Below, one piece after another: positions 33,457 through 42,439 of a stretch of DNA of 64,000 nucleotides. The position numbers and the translations under genes were made by a program. This stretch comes from Mycolicibacterium gadium (GTDB lineage Bacteria; Actinomycetota; Actinomycetes; Mycobacteriales; Mycobacteriaceae): positions 5,146,001-5,210,000 of the forward strand of contig NZ_AP022608.1 of NCBI RefSeq assembly GCF_010728925.1. The letters are read 5' to 3'. The notes below the pieces were generated by a model. The model worked only from the letters and a program-made list of their open reading frames with translations. It had not been told where the DNA came from and made no database searches. How positions within the stretch are numbered: the first letter of the stretch is position 1; each line of letters opens with the position of its first letter.

Positions 33457-34623
33457 CTAGATGGCGTAATCGGGCAGTTCGATGTCGTCGCGCACGCTGC
33501 CGGAGAACAGCGTCGCCACTGGAGAGAAGTTCATGGTGCGGATGGCGACGTTGCGGAACCACAACCCGAAGCGGGTTCGCGTCGCGAAGAAGCCGACGAG
33601 CCGCTGGGCGCTGACCTGTTTGGACGAGATCAGCGGACGCAGCCGGCTCTCGTACGCGTCGAAGGCGCGGCGGTGGTCGCCGTCCGCGCGGACGAGTTCA
33701 CCGGCGGCGACGTACGCCTCGGTCATCGCCAGCCCGGTGCCCTCGCCGCCGAGCAACGAGATGCATCCCGCGGCGTCGCCGATCAGCAGCACTCGGTCGC
33801 GCGACCAGCGGTCCATCCGGACCTGGCTCACCACGTCGAAGTAGAGATCCTCGACGTCATCGACCGCATCGAGTATTTGGGGGCACTCCCAGCCGAGGTG
33901 GCCGAACTCATTGCGCAGCCGCTGTTTCGGTGGGGTCTCGTCACCGCTGTCCTCGGAGCGGAACACGAACAGGAACATCGTGCGGTCGCCGCGCAGGGCA
34001 AAGCGGGCGATCTGGTGGCCGATGGTGTTGTAGGTGACGTACGTGAGGTCGTCGCGGGGGCGGTAGCCGTCGACCACGCATGCGGCGACCCGGCAGCCCA
34101 AATAGTGCAGGTAGTCACCCTCCGGTCCGAACTCCAGCCGCCGCACGGTCGAGTGCAGCCCGTCCGCGCCGACGACGAGGTCGAACTGTTCGGGCGGGGC
34201 GTGCTCGAAGCTCAGGCGGACGCCGTTGCCGAGTTGCTTGATCGCGCTGATGCTGTCGCCGTAACGGGCCTCGACTCGGCCGTCGATGGTGCGGTAGATC
34301 GCCGCAGCCAGATCGCCGCGGGGCAGGCTGATGAAATCGTCGTCGAGCATGCGACGGAAGATCTCGACGCCGAGTTCTGACTTGACCTTGCCGTCGCGGC
34401 CGACCGAGCGCAGACAGTTCACGTCATAGCCGAGCTCGCAGAGCTGCTCCTCGATGCCCATTCGCTCCGCAACGCGGTAGCCGACGCCCCAGAAGTCGAT
34501 CATGTATCCGCCGGTGCGGAATCGCGGTGCCTGCTCGATCAAAACGGGCGTGTGGCCGGCCCGGTCCAACCAGTATGCGAGCGCTGTGCCCGCGACACCG
34601 GCCCCGCTGATGGCGACCCGCAT
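33457..34623 (-). CDS. FAD-dependent aromatic-ring-hydroxylase-type monooxygenase
   Basis: 388 residues from ATG 34623. It has the N-terminal FAD motif VAISGAGVAGTALAYWLDRAGHTPVLIEQ, the DG motif FDLVVGADGLHSTVRR and the second FAD site DRVLLIGDAAGCISLLGGEGTGLAM. This is the PHBH-fold group A flavin monooxygenase plan (also found in tetracycline-modifying and geranylgeranyl reductase-like enzymes). It starts 5 bases after the ferredoxin reductase gene and is the last gene of a four-gene operon. Substrate unknown. Confidence 0.9.
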   Translation of the reverse strand: MRVAISGAGVAGTALAYWLDRAGHTPVLIEQAPRFRTGGYMIDFWGVGYRVAERMGIEEQLCELGYDVNCLRSVGRDGKVKSELGVEIFRRMLDDDFISLPRGDLAAAIYRTIDGRVEARYGDSISAIKQLGNGVRLSFEHAPPEQFDLVVGADGLHSTVRRLEFGPEGDYLHYLGCRVAACVVDGYRPRDDLTYVTYNTIGHQIARFALRGDRTMFLFVFRSEDSGDETPPKQRLRNEFGHLGWECPQILDAVDDVEDLYFDVVSQVRMDRWSRDRVLLIGDAAGCISLLGGEGTGLAMTEAYVAAGELVRADGDHRRAFDAYESRLRPLISSKQVSAQRLVGFFATRTRFGLWFRNVAIRTMNFSPVATLFSGSVRDDIELPDYAI

Positions 34624-34628
34624 CTGCG

Positions 34629-35819
34629 CTACACCGGTCTCGGTGGAAAGGCTGCCGCCTGTGCAATCGCGTCGCGGTAGACCTGGACCCGGCCGGGGAT
34701 CGTCGACAGCACCGCGATGGTGTGGCCCTCGCGCCCGTAGGCCCCGGTGAAGTCCCAGCCGTCGGGTCGACCGTCGACGATGGTGAAGGCGTCGTAGCCG
34801 GTCGGCACCCCCAGCATCTGAAGCTTGACGTCGTACTGGTCGGACCAGAAGTACGGCAGGCCGTCGTAGGCATCCGCAGCGCCCAGCAGCGTCCGGGCCG
34901 CGGTTTCGCCCTGGCGTCCCGCGTGGTCCCAGTGCTCGATGCGGAGGTGGCGTTCGTAGCGCGGATGCCACCAGCGCGCGATGTCGCCCGCCGCGACGAC
35001 GTTTTCGCACCCGTCGACCGCACCGGTCGCGTCGCACACCAAACCGTCGTCGACGCGCAGCCCTGACCCTTCGAGCCAGCCGGTGGCGGGGGTGACGCCC
35101 AACCCGACGATGACAAGGTCCGCGGCAACCCGCGAGCCGTCGCTCAGCGTGACGCCTTCCACCTTTCGTTCGCCGACGAACCCCTGCACGTCGACACCGA
35201 CCCTGAGGTCGACCCCGTGCTGGGTGTGCAATTTCGCCCAGCACTCGGCCATCTCGGCGCCGAGCGCGGACTGCAGCAGACCATTCCCGCGTTCGATCAG
35301 CGTGACGTCGAGCCCGAGTGTCCGGCACGTCGCGGCGACCTCGGCGCCGATGAACCCGCCGCCGACCACCACGACCCGCGGCCGTGCCGCGAGTCGTTCG
35401 CGAATCGCGAGGCAGTCGTCGACGGTGCGCAGCAGCAGGACGCCGTCGGGCACCGACCCGCCCGGCCAGGCGCGCGGGGTGGCGCCGGTGGCAATGACGA
35501 GGCCGTCGTAGTGCAGCGACACCGGCGTGCCGTCGTCGTCGAGTTCAAGGGTGCGCGCCGACGTGTCGAGCTTGCGCGCCGACGCGCCACGCAGGACCCG
35601 CGCGTCGAAATCGAACTGCAGCGCAAGGTCGATGCCGGCCCGTTGGATCTGCCCGCTGAGGAGTTTCTTCGAAAGGGGCGGACGGTGGTAGGGCGCGTGG
35701 CGCTCGTCGCCGACGACGGTCAGCGCGCTGTCGTAGCCCTGCTGCCGTAGCGTTTCGGCGGCACGCATTCCTGCGAGCCCCGCGCCGACGACGACGATCT
35801 CGCGAAGGTCGGTGGGCAT
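34629..35819 (-). CDS. NAD(P)H ferredoxin/rubredoxin reductase
   Basis: 396 residues. Two nucleotide-binding sites are clear: FAD in REIVVVGAGLAGMRAAETLRQQGYD and NAD(P)H in RVVVVGGGFIGAEVAATCRTLGLDVTLIE. The YHRPPLSK and ENVVAAGDIARWWHP motifs belong to the ferredoxin reductase group that serves P450s and ring-hydroxylating or diiron oxygenases. It should pass electrons from NAD(P)H to the 3Fe-4S ferredoxin encoded 4 bases upstream. Confidence 0.93.
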   Translation of the reverse strand: MPTDLREIVVVGAGLAGMRAAETLRQQGYDSALTVVGDERHAPYHRPPLSKKLLSGQIQRAGIDLALQFDFDARVLRGASARKLDTSARTLELDDDGTPVSLHYDGLVIATGATPRAWPGGSVPDGVLLLRTVDDCLAIRERLAARPRVVVVGGGFIGAEVAATCRTLGLDVTLIERGNGLLQSALGAEMAECWAKLHTQHGVDLRVGVDVQGFVGERKVEGVTLSDGSRVAADLVIVGLGVTPATGWLEGSGLRVDDGLVCDATGAVDGCENVVAAGDIARWWHPRYERHLRIEHWDHAGRQGETAARTLLGAADAYDGLPYFWSDQYDVKLQMLGVPTGYDAFTIVDGRPDGWDFTGAYGREGHTIAVLSTIPGRVQVYRDAIAQAAAFPPRPV

Positions 35820-35823
35820 CGCG

Positions 35824-36012
35824 TCAGTCCTCCACCGTGATCGCCTGAGTGGGACATGACACTGCTGCGCCCTCGAGTTGATGGCGCAGGTCGTCGCTCG
35901 GGTGATCCTGCAGCACGTGCAGGCCGTCCTCCTGCACGTCGAACACCTCGTGGCAGATGCTCATGCAGACACCGTTTCCATCGCAGGTGTCGAGATCGAC
36001 CATCACTTTCAT
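35824..36012 (-). CDS. 3Fe-4S ferredoxin
   Basis: 62 residues from ATG 36012. Four Cys are placed C10-x5-C16-x3-C20 and C53-P, the pattern of mycobacterial single-cluster 3Fe-4S ferredoxins (position 13 of the first motif is Asn-Gly, not Cys). Its ATG overlaps the stop of the upstream gene (ATGA), so expression is coupled. It is the likely electron carrier from the reductase to the diiron-like protein or to a P450. Confidence 0.93.
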   Translation of the reverse strand: MKVMVDLDTCDGNGVCMSICHEVFDVQEDGLHVLQDHPSDDLRHQLEGAAVSCPTQAITVED

Positions 36013-36974
36013 TGTGCGCCAGCCCTTTCCGCCTCGGAGATCTGCTGACCGCTGGTCATCTCGGCACCCTGCGGTCGTTGCCGGGCGCCGGCCCGTTCGC
36101 GGGCGGCCTTCGCTGCGGGGGAGTACTCGAGATATTCGATGGCCTGCTCGGTGGAGGCCTCGTGGTCGGGGTGGTGACTGGGCCGCAAGTAGCGCAGCGG
36201 CGCGGACACCAGCAGGGTCCACGGTCCGGGTAGTAGGCCCTTGCGCGCGGCCCGCACCCAGTCGCGCCAGCGCCATTTCTGGTCGATGGTCGGGTCGGCG
36301 GCCATCAGGTACCGCGCGCCGGCGATCCACCAACCGATGAACAACGGCGTCGTCATCACCATCGAGACGGCTCTGATGACGTAGTTGCCGCTGACGTGTT
36401 GGTAGACGTCGTAGACCAACGAGCGGTGTTCGACCTCCTCGGCACCGTGCCAGCGCAGTAGGTCGAGCATCATCGGGTCGGTGCCGATCTCGTCGTGGGT
36501 GCGGTTCTGCAGCACCCACTGGCCGAGCATCGCGGTGAAGTGTTCGAGCGCAGCGACGTCAGCCAGTCGGCGATAGAGCCACCATTTGTGGAGTCGTGCC
36601 GGGAGCAGCTTGGGCGGGTCGCCGAGCGTGATGGACAGGGTGCGTCCGAGGCGGTCGGTGTAGGGCTTGGTGTCGATGCCTTGCTCGGCGAGATGGTCCA
36701 GCACGACCTGGTGTGCCCAGGCATGCCAGGACTCCTGCTGCACGAACGGTTTGATCGCCGACTCCAATTCGGGATCGTCGATGAGTGACGAGGCCTCGAG
36801 GACCGCCTTGATGAAGTGTCGTTCACCTTCGGGGAGCAGCAGGTGCAGCACGTTGATCATGTGCGTCGCGAACGGATCGTCGGGCACCCAGTGCAGCGGT
36901 GTCTGCGACCAGTCGAAGCGCACCATGCGGCGGTATTTCGGGTGCCCGTCGTGATGCAGTTGGACTTCTGGCAT
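36009..36974 (-). CDS. PF10118-type 'metal-dependent hydrolase' with diiron-oxygenase-like ligands
   Basis: 321 residues from ATG 36974. The family is annotated as a predicted metal-dependent hydrolase, but the helical sequence carries an ordered ligand set: E51 (LPEGERHF), E81-x-x-H84 (QQESWHAWAH), E144 (ALEHFTAM) and E180-x-x-H183 (GAEEVEHRSLVYD). This E, ExxH, E, ExxH pattern is that of ferritin-like diiron carboxylate proteins. A hydrophobic stretch at about 200-225 could be a membrane contact. Coupling to a ferredoxin and its reductase fits an oxygenase better than a hydrolase. It is first in the operon. Confidence 0.82.
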   Translation of the reverse strand: MPEVQLHHDGHPKYRRMVRFDWSQTPLHWVPDDPFATHMINVLHLLLPEGERHFIKAVLEASSLIDDPELESAIKPFVQQESWHAWAHQVVLDHLAEQGIDTKPYTDRLGRTLSITLGDPPKLLPARLHKWWLYRRLADVAALEHFTAMLGQWVLQNRTHDEIGTDPMMLDLLRWHGAEEVEHRSLVYDVYQHVSGNYVIRAVSMVMTTPLFIGWWIAGARYLMAADPTIDQKWRWRDWVRAARKGLLPGPWTLLVSAPLRYLRPSHHPDHEASTEQAIEYLEYSPAAKAARERAGARQRPQGAEMTSGQQISEAERAGAQ

Positions 36975-37051
36975 CGATTCCTCCCCGGGGTAGCGGCAGT
37001 GTCGGTGAAGGTTGACTACCCGGGGCGAATATTGGCTATACGTACCTCCGG

Positions 37052-37909
37052 TCAGCCCGCCTCCGGCCAGCCGGGCGACGCGGGCTCGGGGTCCGGCGGC
37101 GTGTCGAGCGTGGCCCCGATGTTCGCGTCACGCTCGGTGCGCCAATGGGGCAGCAGATCGGAGCATTGCGATGTGCGTCGGGCGCCATCGATCCACTCGT
37201 CGGAGGTGAATTCGCGGTTGATGTCCGTCCCCCAGGCGAAGTCGCTGGCGGCGGTGATGCGCCACGGCCCGAACACGTCCCCGGCGGGTGCGGGGTTGGG
37301 CCCGCGTTGATCGGTCACCATCGCGGGCGCATCGGCGGCAGGCGGAGTGTCGGTGAATTCGACTCGCCACACCTTCATGCCGTTGACGTCGTTGAGGCCC
37401 CGGTGATTCGCGGCGTATTTGACGACGGACACGTACTTTTCCCGCTCTTCGCCTTCGCGAAAAATCTTGTACAGACCGTCGCACACGTAGGCGCGGTAAC
37501 CACGCTCGACCGGCGTGATCTCCAGAATGTGGAAGTACTCGTTTCCGTAGAACGGTGCGGGAGGACCGAATTGCTCGGCGCCGGGTACCGGTCGGATGGC
37601 CACTAACTGGGCGGGGGCATCTGAGTTCGGAGCCGGCAATTCCGGCACTGCCCGATCAAAGCCCGGGTAAGTGGCGCCGTTGTCGCCGGTGAGTTGCCCG
37701 ATCCGATACGACTCCAGATACGCGCGCAACGGCACCGCCGGGCCCGACGCGAGGTCGATGCCCGGCTCGGCCGCCCATCGGAACCGGAAGTCGGCCAGAC
37801 TCTGCGGCCAGTTCGCGAAGGTCGGCGCGGGCGGCTGCTCGGCGCGGCACCCCGTCAGCCCCACCACGGTCAACAGCAACACCGCGCAGCACCGCCCGAT
37901 CAATTTCAC
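37052..37909 (-). CDS. Lipoprotein of a type VII secretion-linked operon
   Basis: 285 residues from GTG 37909, with GGAGG upstream. The signal ends VVGLTGC, giving a lipidated Cys. The mature part has FANWPQSLADFRFRWAAEPGIDL, HILEITPVERGYRAYVCDGLYKIF, KYVSVVKYAANHRG and a C-terminal DPEPASPGWPEAG tail. I know no function for the family. It begins 5 bases after the large WXG-headed gene, so it is probably an outer-face partner, for example an immunity-like or docking lipoprotein. That role is inference. Confidence 0.78.
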   Translation of the reverse strand: MKLIGRCCAVLLLTVVGLTGCRAEQPPAPTFANWPQSLADFRFRWAAEPGIDLASGPAVPLRAYLESYRIGQLTGDNGATYPGFDRAVPELPAPNSDAPAQLVAIRPVPGAEQFGPPAPFYGNEYFHILEITPVERGYRAYVCDGLYKIFREGEEREKYVSVVKYAANHRGLNDVNGMKVWRVEFTDTPPAADAPAMVTDQRGPNPAPAGDVFGPWRITAASDFAWGTDINREFTSDEWIDGARRTSQCSDLLPHWRTERDANIGATLDTPPDPEPASPGWPEAG

Positions 37910-37914
37910 GCTCG

Positions 37915-40200
37915 CTATCCTCCCGTGTGCCCCGTCGGCGTGGGCAGCGCGTCCCGGTAGGCGTCCTCGTAGTCCTCGATACCGATCTTCACCGTCGGGT
38001 TGATTCCCATGAAGTAATCCGTGAACGCGGAGCGGAAGTCGCCGAATTCGTCCTGCTTGATCGGCTTGAGTTGGTTGGTCTCGGGGTCGATCAGACCGAA
38101 TTGCTGAAAGACGGACGGGTCGCCGAGGTTGGCGTCGATCAACCGCTGTGCCACGGCGTACTGCATCATTTCGGAACTCTGCTGGGCGATGTAGGTCGGG
38201 TCGGCGCCCGCGGGGGCGTCGCCGACGAAGATCTGGTGCAGCGGATCGCCAGGAATCTTGTCGCCCCACGCCAGGATCGTGCCGACGCCGGGGATCTCTC
38301 CGCCGATCGTCTTGGCGACGTCGAACCACATGCCGCGGCTTTCGTAAGCCAACACCTCCTGCTGGTCGCCGTAGGCGATGGCGTCGTTGTCGGCGATGTT
38401 GGCCGCGGAATCGATCACGCCACGCAACGTGCCCGCTGATTGCAGATCGCCGGTGTTGACCGTGCCGCCGTCGATGATGGACTGCTCGAAGTTGGCTTGG
38501 TACTGAAGTCCGTTGAGATAGGCCTGGCTGTTGAGGGTGGTGGCGGCGTCAGCATTGGTGTCGATCACGGCGAACAGATCGCGCATGATCGGCATCTCCG
38601 GGTTCTTCATGTCATCGAGCGGGAGGAAACCCTGGCTGTCGTCCAGGGAATTACCGAGCATGTCGTCGATGTAGGGCTTGTTGGCCTCCGCGAGTGCCTG
38701 GATGAGTTCGGGGTTGACCTGGCCGACCGATTGCCCGTCGGTGCCAGGGATGTCGAGCAGCTTCGGCGTGTTGTCGCCGCCGACATACGAGTCGACTGCG
38801 TGCATGATCTGCCCGGAGCGGATGGCCTGCTCCAGCTGGGTGGGATCGGTGAGGTCGGTCGGAACCGCGCCGCTTCCGTTGAGCAGCGTGCCTGCCGCGG
38901 CGCCGTCGTCCGCCCACTGATGGGTGAACAGGTCTTCGATGAACGCGGTATTGGGTGGCTGCCCACCGGTGCCGACGAGTTCGCCGTGCACGGCCATCTG
39001 GTCTCGTCCGGCGGCGTTGAGCATGTCCTGCACCGCCGGGTCGATGCGTTCCTGTGTCCATTCGACGTTTTCGGCCCACGGGTAATACGGCGGGTTGTGC
39101 GTGCCGTGCAGGACCTCTTCCGATTTGTCCAGCAGGGCCTTGTCCAGCGCCGTCCCATGCTGCAGGTTGGCGTCGCCCGCCGACACGATCGCCGCGACAT
39201 CGCGATAGTTGTCCAATTCGGGGAACGGATGCTCGTAATCGGGCATCTCGATGGTCGGATTGCCCTGCTCGTTTGTGCCCTGAGTAGGCACGGCAATCCC
39301 ACGCGTCGGACGCTCGAACGTCTCGCGGATACCCGACGGCAGGTTCGCCATGCCGCCTTGCGTCGGCACGCCCTCCGCGGGATCGCCTGCGGTGGTGATG
39401 TTTTCGTTGCCGAGCAGTTGCAGCGCGTCCGCGACGGCGCCGCCGTTCTGGCCGTTGGCGTTCATCTGGTCGATCATCGAGCGAATCTCGGCCGGGCTCT
39501 TGCCATCCAGCGACCGCGACAGGTTGTTGAGGTACTCCATCTGGCTGCTGGGCAGCACCAGGTCGCCGCGGACCAACGCCTCCTGCTGCTCAGGCGTCAG
39601 GGTGGTGTTCTCCTCGAGGCGCGCCATTTCCTCCGGTGTGAGTTGGCCGTCCTGCAGCGACTGTCCGTCGTTGGTGCCCTGCTCTCCGGGAAGCCCGGGG
39701 TCGCCGCCCGTCGCGGCGGTGAGCACCCGCGCCAGGTCGGCGTCGGCTTCCTCGGCGGCGGCCAGCACGGCCACCATCCGGTTCTCGACCTGTTCGATCT
39801 TCGCTCTCAGCTCCGCGATCTGTTCTTCGGTCCAGCCGGTGGTGTCCGGCGGTGTGACCGTGTTGGTGGCCAGGTCGATCTGGACGTGCGGCGCGGCGTT
39901 GGCGTAATCGAGCAGGCTTTGGAGATCGTTCTTGACCTTGCGGACGTCACCGGCGGCTTTCCCGGCGCCCATCGCGACGAGGAAGGCCTCCTTCTGCGAC
40001 AGGGACAGGGTGGTGGCCGATTGGTTGATGGCCTGCTGCGCGGCCTCGCCGGCTTCGCCCTTCCACGTCCCGAACACCGAAAGGTTGCGCAGCGTTTCGG
40101 CGGCTTCGCCACTGGTGCGGGCACGTTGCGCCGCCGCCTGTGACACTTCGTCGATCTGCTCGGGTTGCCAATTCTGGACGTCGGCAAGCGTTATCCCCAC
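37915..40200 (-). CDS. 761-aa WXG-headed putative type VII secretion substrate
   Basis: 761 residues from GTG 40200. The N-terminal about 100 residues are helical with a W46-K-G48 turn (SVFGTWKGEAGEAAQQAINQSATTL), like the helical hairpin of WXG100/LXG proteins. An acidic, Gln/Asn-rich middle follows (GDPGLPGEQGTNDGQ, LTPEEMARLEENTTLTPEQQEAL). The long C-terminal part (about 330-761) is soluble with no known catalytic motif that I can name. Similar mycobacterial proteins are labelled TPR-repeat-region proteins. Order WXG100-like gene, this gene, lipoprotein suggests a secreted effector or envelope protein. Confidence 0.78.
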   Translation of the reverse strand: MGITLADVQNWQPEQIDEVSQAAAQRARTSGEAAETLRNLSVFGTWKGEAGEAAQQAINQSATTLSLSQKEAFLVAMGAGKAAGDVRKVKNDLQSLLDYANAAPHVQIDLATNTVTPPDTTGWTEEQIAELRAKIEQVENRMVAVLAAAEEADADLARVLTAATGGDPGLPGEQGTNDGQSLQDGQLTPEEMARLEENTTLTPEQQEALVRGDLVLPSSQMEYLNNLSRSLDGKSPAEIRSMIDQMNANGQNGGAVADALQLLGNENITTAGDPAEGVPTQGGMANLPSGIRETFERPTRGIAVPTQGTNEQGNPTIEMPDYEHPFPELDNYRDVAAIVSAGDANLQHGTALDKALLDKSEEVLHGTHNPPYYPWAENVEWTQERIDPAVQDMLNAAGRDQMAVHGELVGTGGQPPNTAFIEDLFTHQWADDGAAAGTLLNGSGAVPTDLTDPTQLEQAIRSGQIMHAVDSYVGGDNTPKLLDIPGTDGQSVGQVNPELIQALAEANKPYIDDMLGNSLDDSQGFLPLDDMKNPEMPIMRDLFAVIDTNADAATTLNSQAYLNGLQYQANFEQSIIDGGTVNTGDLQSAGTLRGVIDSAANIADNDAIAYGDQQEVLAYESRGMWFDVAKTIGGEIPGVGTILAWGDKIPGDPLHQIFVGDAPAGADPTYIAQQSSEMMQYAVAQRLIDANLGDPSVFQQFGLIDPETNQLKPIKQDEFGDFRSAFTDYFMGINPTVKIGIEDYEDAYRDALPTPTGHTGG

Positions 40201-40203
40201 GGA

Positions 40204-40518
40204 TTACAGCCCCAGATCCCGACCCGCATTCTCGATTTCGGTGGACTGCTGGTTGTCGGTGCCGACGTAGCTCGCCGCCGCCGACTTGAAATCCTCGACG
40301 TGCGCGATGAGTTCGTTGTAGTGGCGGGTGGTGTCTGCTTCCCACTTGGTGGCGACCTTGGCGAGCGCGTCGCCGCTGTTCCCGATCCAGCCGGCCCGGG
40401 CGGTGCCGATGCGTTCCTGTGCGACGCCGTGGTCCGAACGCAGGCCGTCGGCGGCCACATCGACGTGATCGGCGGCCATCCGCACCTCGACCGGATCGAC
40501 CTCCAGATTCTTGCCCAT
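40204..40518 (-). CDS. WXG100-like ESX secretion target (DUF2580 type)
   Basis: 104 residues from ATG 40518. The sequence EVDPVEVRMAADHVDVAADGL, ARAGW44-I-G46-NSGDAL and the tail Y84-V-G-T-D88 give the WXG turn and the YxxxD type VII export signal. Such proteins form helical hairpins and dimerise with a WXG partner, here plausibly the N-terminal domain of the downstream 761-aa protein, whose start is 3 bases away. In-frame ATGs upstream (40554, 40614) are less likely. Confidence 0.85.
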   Translation of the reverse strand: MGKNLEVDPVEVRMAADHVDVAADGLRSDHGVAQERIGTARAGWIGNSGDALAKVATKWEADTTRHYNELIAHVEDFKSAAASYVGTDNQQSTEIENAGRDLGL

Positions 40519-40818
40519 GTCGAACAACCCCACCCTCGAGATAGCAGCTTCCATGTTTGCTGAAACATTACCACTGGTCGGAGCACCCCCTGTGCGCCAA
40601 TTTTCGGCCCACACGGTGCTGCTCGGTGTCGGCGCTGGTCACGGAGATCTGTATGGGTGCGGCTGCAGCAATTTTCGGCGATCCGATCCGCTGCGGTCCG
40701 TTTCGGCGCGCGGTTTGCGCACGTTCCTTGCATTCATCTATGGCAGGGTGGGTTTGCTGGCTCGCCGTTGCGTGCGCGGGCATGTTTCGAACGCATGTGC
40801 GATGGTAATTCTGCGGCC
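40519..40818. other. Intergenic region, divergent promoters expected
   Basis: 300 bases between the leftward WXG operon and the rightward DUF3072 gene. I see no coding frame with natural composition and no strong hairpin. Promoters for both directions must lie here. Confidence 0.45.
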
Positions 40819-41037
40819 ATGACCAACGACACTCAGCAAGCCCCGATGGAGAACGCCGAGAAGGACACCTCCGAGTGGGTGACCGGCGACGAGCCCATGA
40901 CCGGCCCGCAGCGCAGTTACCTCGGTACCCTGGCCCAGGAAGCGGGACGCGATGTCCCCGACGACCTGACCAAGGCGCAGGCTTCCGAGCTCATCGACGA
41001 GTTGCAGCAGCAGACCGGGCGGTCGGGGAGCTCGTAG
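40819..41037 (+). CDS. DUF3072 family small protein
   Basis: 72 residues from ATG 40819. The core EWVTGDEPMTGPQRSYLGTLAQEAGRDVPDDLTKAQASELIDELQQQTGR is the DUF3072 motif. The family is small, soluble, common in actinobacteria and without known function. The N-terminal about 20 residues are polar and likely disordered. Confidence 0.9.
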   Translation: MTNDTQQAPMENAEKDTSEWVTGDEPMTGPQRSYLGTLAQEAGRDVPDDLTKAQASELIDELQQQTGRSGSS

Positions 41038-41106
41038 CACTTTCTCGAGCTGCCGACCTCCGCGAACGCCGTTAGGGTTACATCCTCCCGACGGAAGTGG
41101 TGCGCG

Positions 41107-41976
41107 ATGGCTGAGATGCCTGAGTGGCGACGATCAACAGCGGACGCGACGGACGAGGCACCGACGATCGAACTCAAGCGCGACGTCGGTGCCAACCTCG
41201 AAGTGGCCGTCACGTCGCCCACCATGCTCGAGTTCCAGATCGCCATCGCCGATCATCCCGGTGCCCGCGTGACCGAGTCGCTCACCTTCACCTGCAACGG
41301 CAAGCCCGTCACCCCCGACGAGGTCATCGGCAAGCACGGCACGCGGATTCACCGCTTTGCCGCGCCCGAGGGCACCGTCACCGCCGATTACACGGCGACG
41401 GTCTACGGGCAGGCCGACCCCGCGCCGGTGCACGATATCGACCTGATCACGTATCTGCGGCCAAGCCGCTACGCCGAGGCCGACAAGTTCTTCGGTTTCG
41501 CAGCAACGGAATTCGCGGAGTATGCCGACTCGGAGACCCTGCTGGAGAAGGTGTCGTCGTGGGTGGGCACCAGGCTGAACTACGTTCCGGGATCCAGCGA
41601 CCCGATCGACGGCGCGGCCGACACGGTGTTGGCGGGCGAGGGCGTGTGCCGCGACTACGCCCATCTGGTGGTCGCACTGCTGCGCGCCGTGAACGTGCCC
41701 GCTCGGTTGGTCGCGGTGTACGCCCCCGGTTGTGAGCCGATGGATTTCCATGCGGTCGCCGAGGCGTACGTGGAGGGAGTCTGGCGCGTCGTCGATGCGA
41801 CGTGCCTGTCTCCGCGGCAGTCCATGGTGCGCATCGCCACCGGACGCGACGCCGCCGACACCGCTTTTCTCGACAACCACAAGGGCGCGATCACGTTGAA
41901 GAACATGGAGGTGACGGCCGTCGTCGACGGACCGCTGCCCCAGGACTCCGTGCACGACCTCGTCTCGCTGCACTGA
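41107..41976 (+). CDS. Transglutaminase-like cysteine protease family protein
   Basis: 289 residues (an ATG at 41119 is an alternative). The second half holds the transglutaminase-core triad: Cys in VLAGEGVCRDYAHLVVALLRAVNVPARLV, His in MDFHAVAEAYVEGVWRVV and Asp in VVDATCLSPRQSM. The N-terminal about 120 residues form a beta-rich domain (VAVTSPTMLEFQIAIADHPG, LTFTCNGKPV), as in bacterial transglutaminase N-domains. It has no signal peptide, so it is probably cytosolic. It may be a peptidase or amidase. Confidence 0.88.
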   Translation: MAEMPEWRRSTADATDEAPTIELKRDVGANLEVAVTSPTMLEFQIAIADHPGARVTESLTFTCNGKPVTPDEVIGKHGTRIHRFAAPEGTVTADYTATVYGQADPAPVHDIDLITYLRPSRYAEADKFFGFAATEFAEYADSETLLEKVSSWVGTRLNYVPGSSDPIDGAADTVLAGEGVCRDYAHLVVALLRAVNVPARLVAVYAPGCEPMDFHAVAEAYVEGVWRVVDATCLSPRQSMVRIATGRDAADTAFLDNHKGAITLKNMEVTAVVDGPLPQDSVHDLVSLH

Positions 41977-42019
41977 CGCTCCCGGGAATGCGATCTGGCG
42001 GGACGCGGTTTGGCCGTAT

Positions 42020-42439
42020 ATGGCCAAGATGAGCAGCGATGACCGCGAGAAGTTCCTGTCCGATCTGCACGTCGGGGTGATCGCGGTGGAACGTAAAGAC
42101 CGTGCCCCGCTGAGTGTCCCGATCTGGTACGGGTATGAGCCCGGCGGCGACGTGCTGCTGTGGACCGAGTCCGACTCACTCAAGCATCGGCTGATCCGCG
42201 ATGCCGGCCGGTTCTCGATCACCGCCCAGGATGAGCAGCCGCCGTACAAGTACGTCACCGCCGAGGGTGACGTCACCGACATCAGCCCCGCGACCGACGC
42301 CGATGCGCGCCCGATCGCCGTCCGTTATCTCGGCGAGGAGGCGGGCAACCAGTTCACCGACGCGAACCTGACCCCGACCTCGGTGCTCATCCGGATGCGG
42401 CCGCAGCGGTGGCTAAGTGTCGATTACTCAGAGGAATGA
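42020..42439 (+). CDS. Pyridoxamine 5'-phosphate oxidase-like (FMN/F420 split-barrel) protein
   Basis: 139 residues. The motif GVIAVERKDRAPLSVPIWYGYEPGGDVLLWTESDSLKHRLIRDAGRFSITAQDEQPPYKYVTAEG is the split-barrel flavin/F420-binding family, typical of the many mycobacterial PPOX-like reductases. It likely reduces or oxidises a small molecule using FMN or F420. Its last 16 bases overlap the opposing membrane-protein gene. Confidence 0.88.
   Translation: MAKMSSDDREKFLSDLHVGVIAVERKDRAPLSVPIWYGYEPGGDVLLWTESDSLKHRLIRDAGRFSITAQDEQPPYKYVTAEGDVTDISPATDADARPIAVRYLGEEAGNQFTDANLTPTSVLIRMRPQRWLSVDYSEE

Noticed and set aside
34624..35328. 235-residue N-terminal extension of the flavin monooxygenase frame
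   Set aside because: It lies wholly over the ferredoxin reductase gene and is Arg-rich. The FAD motif begins right after ATG 34623.
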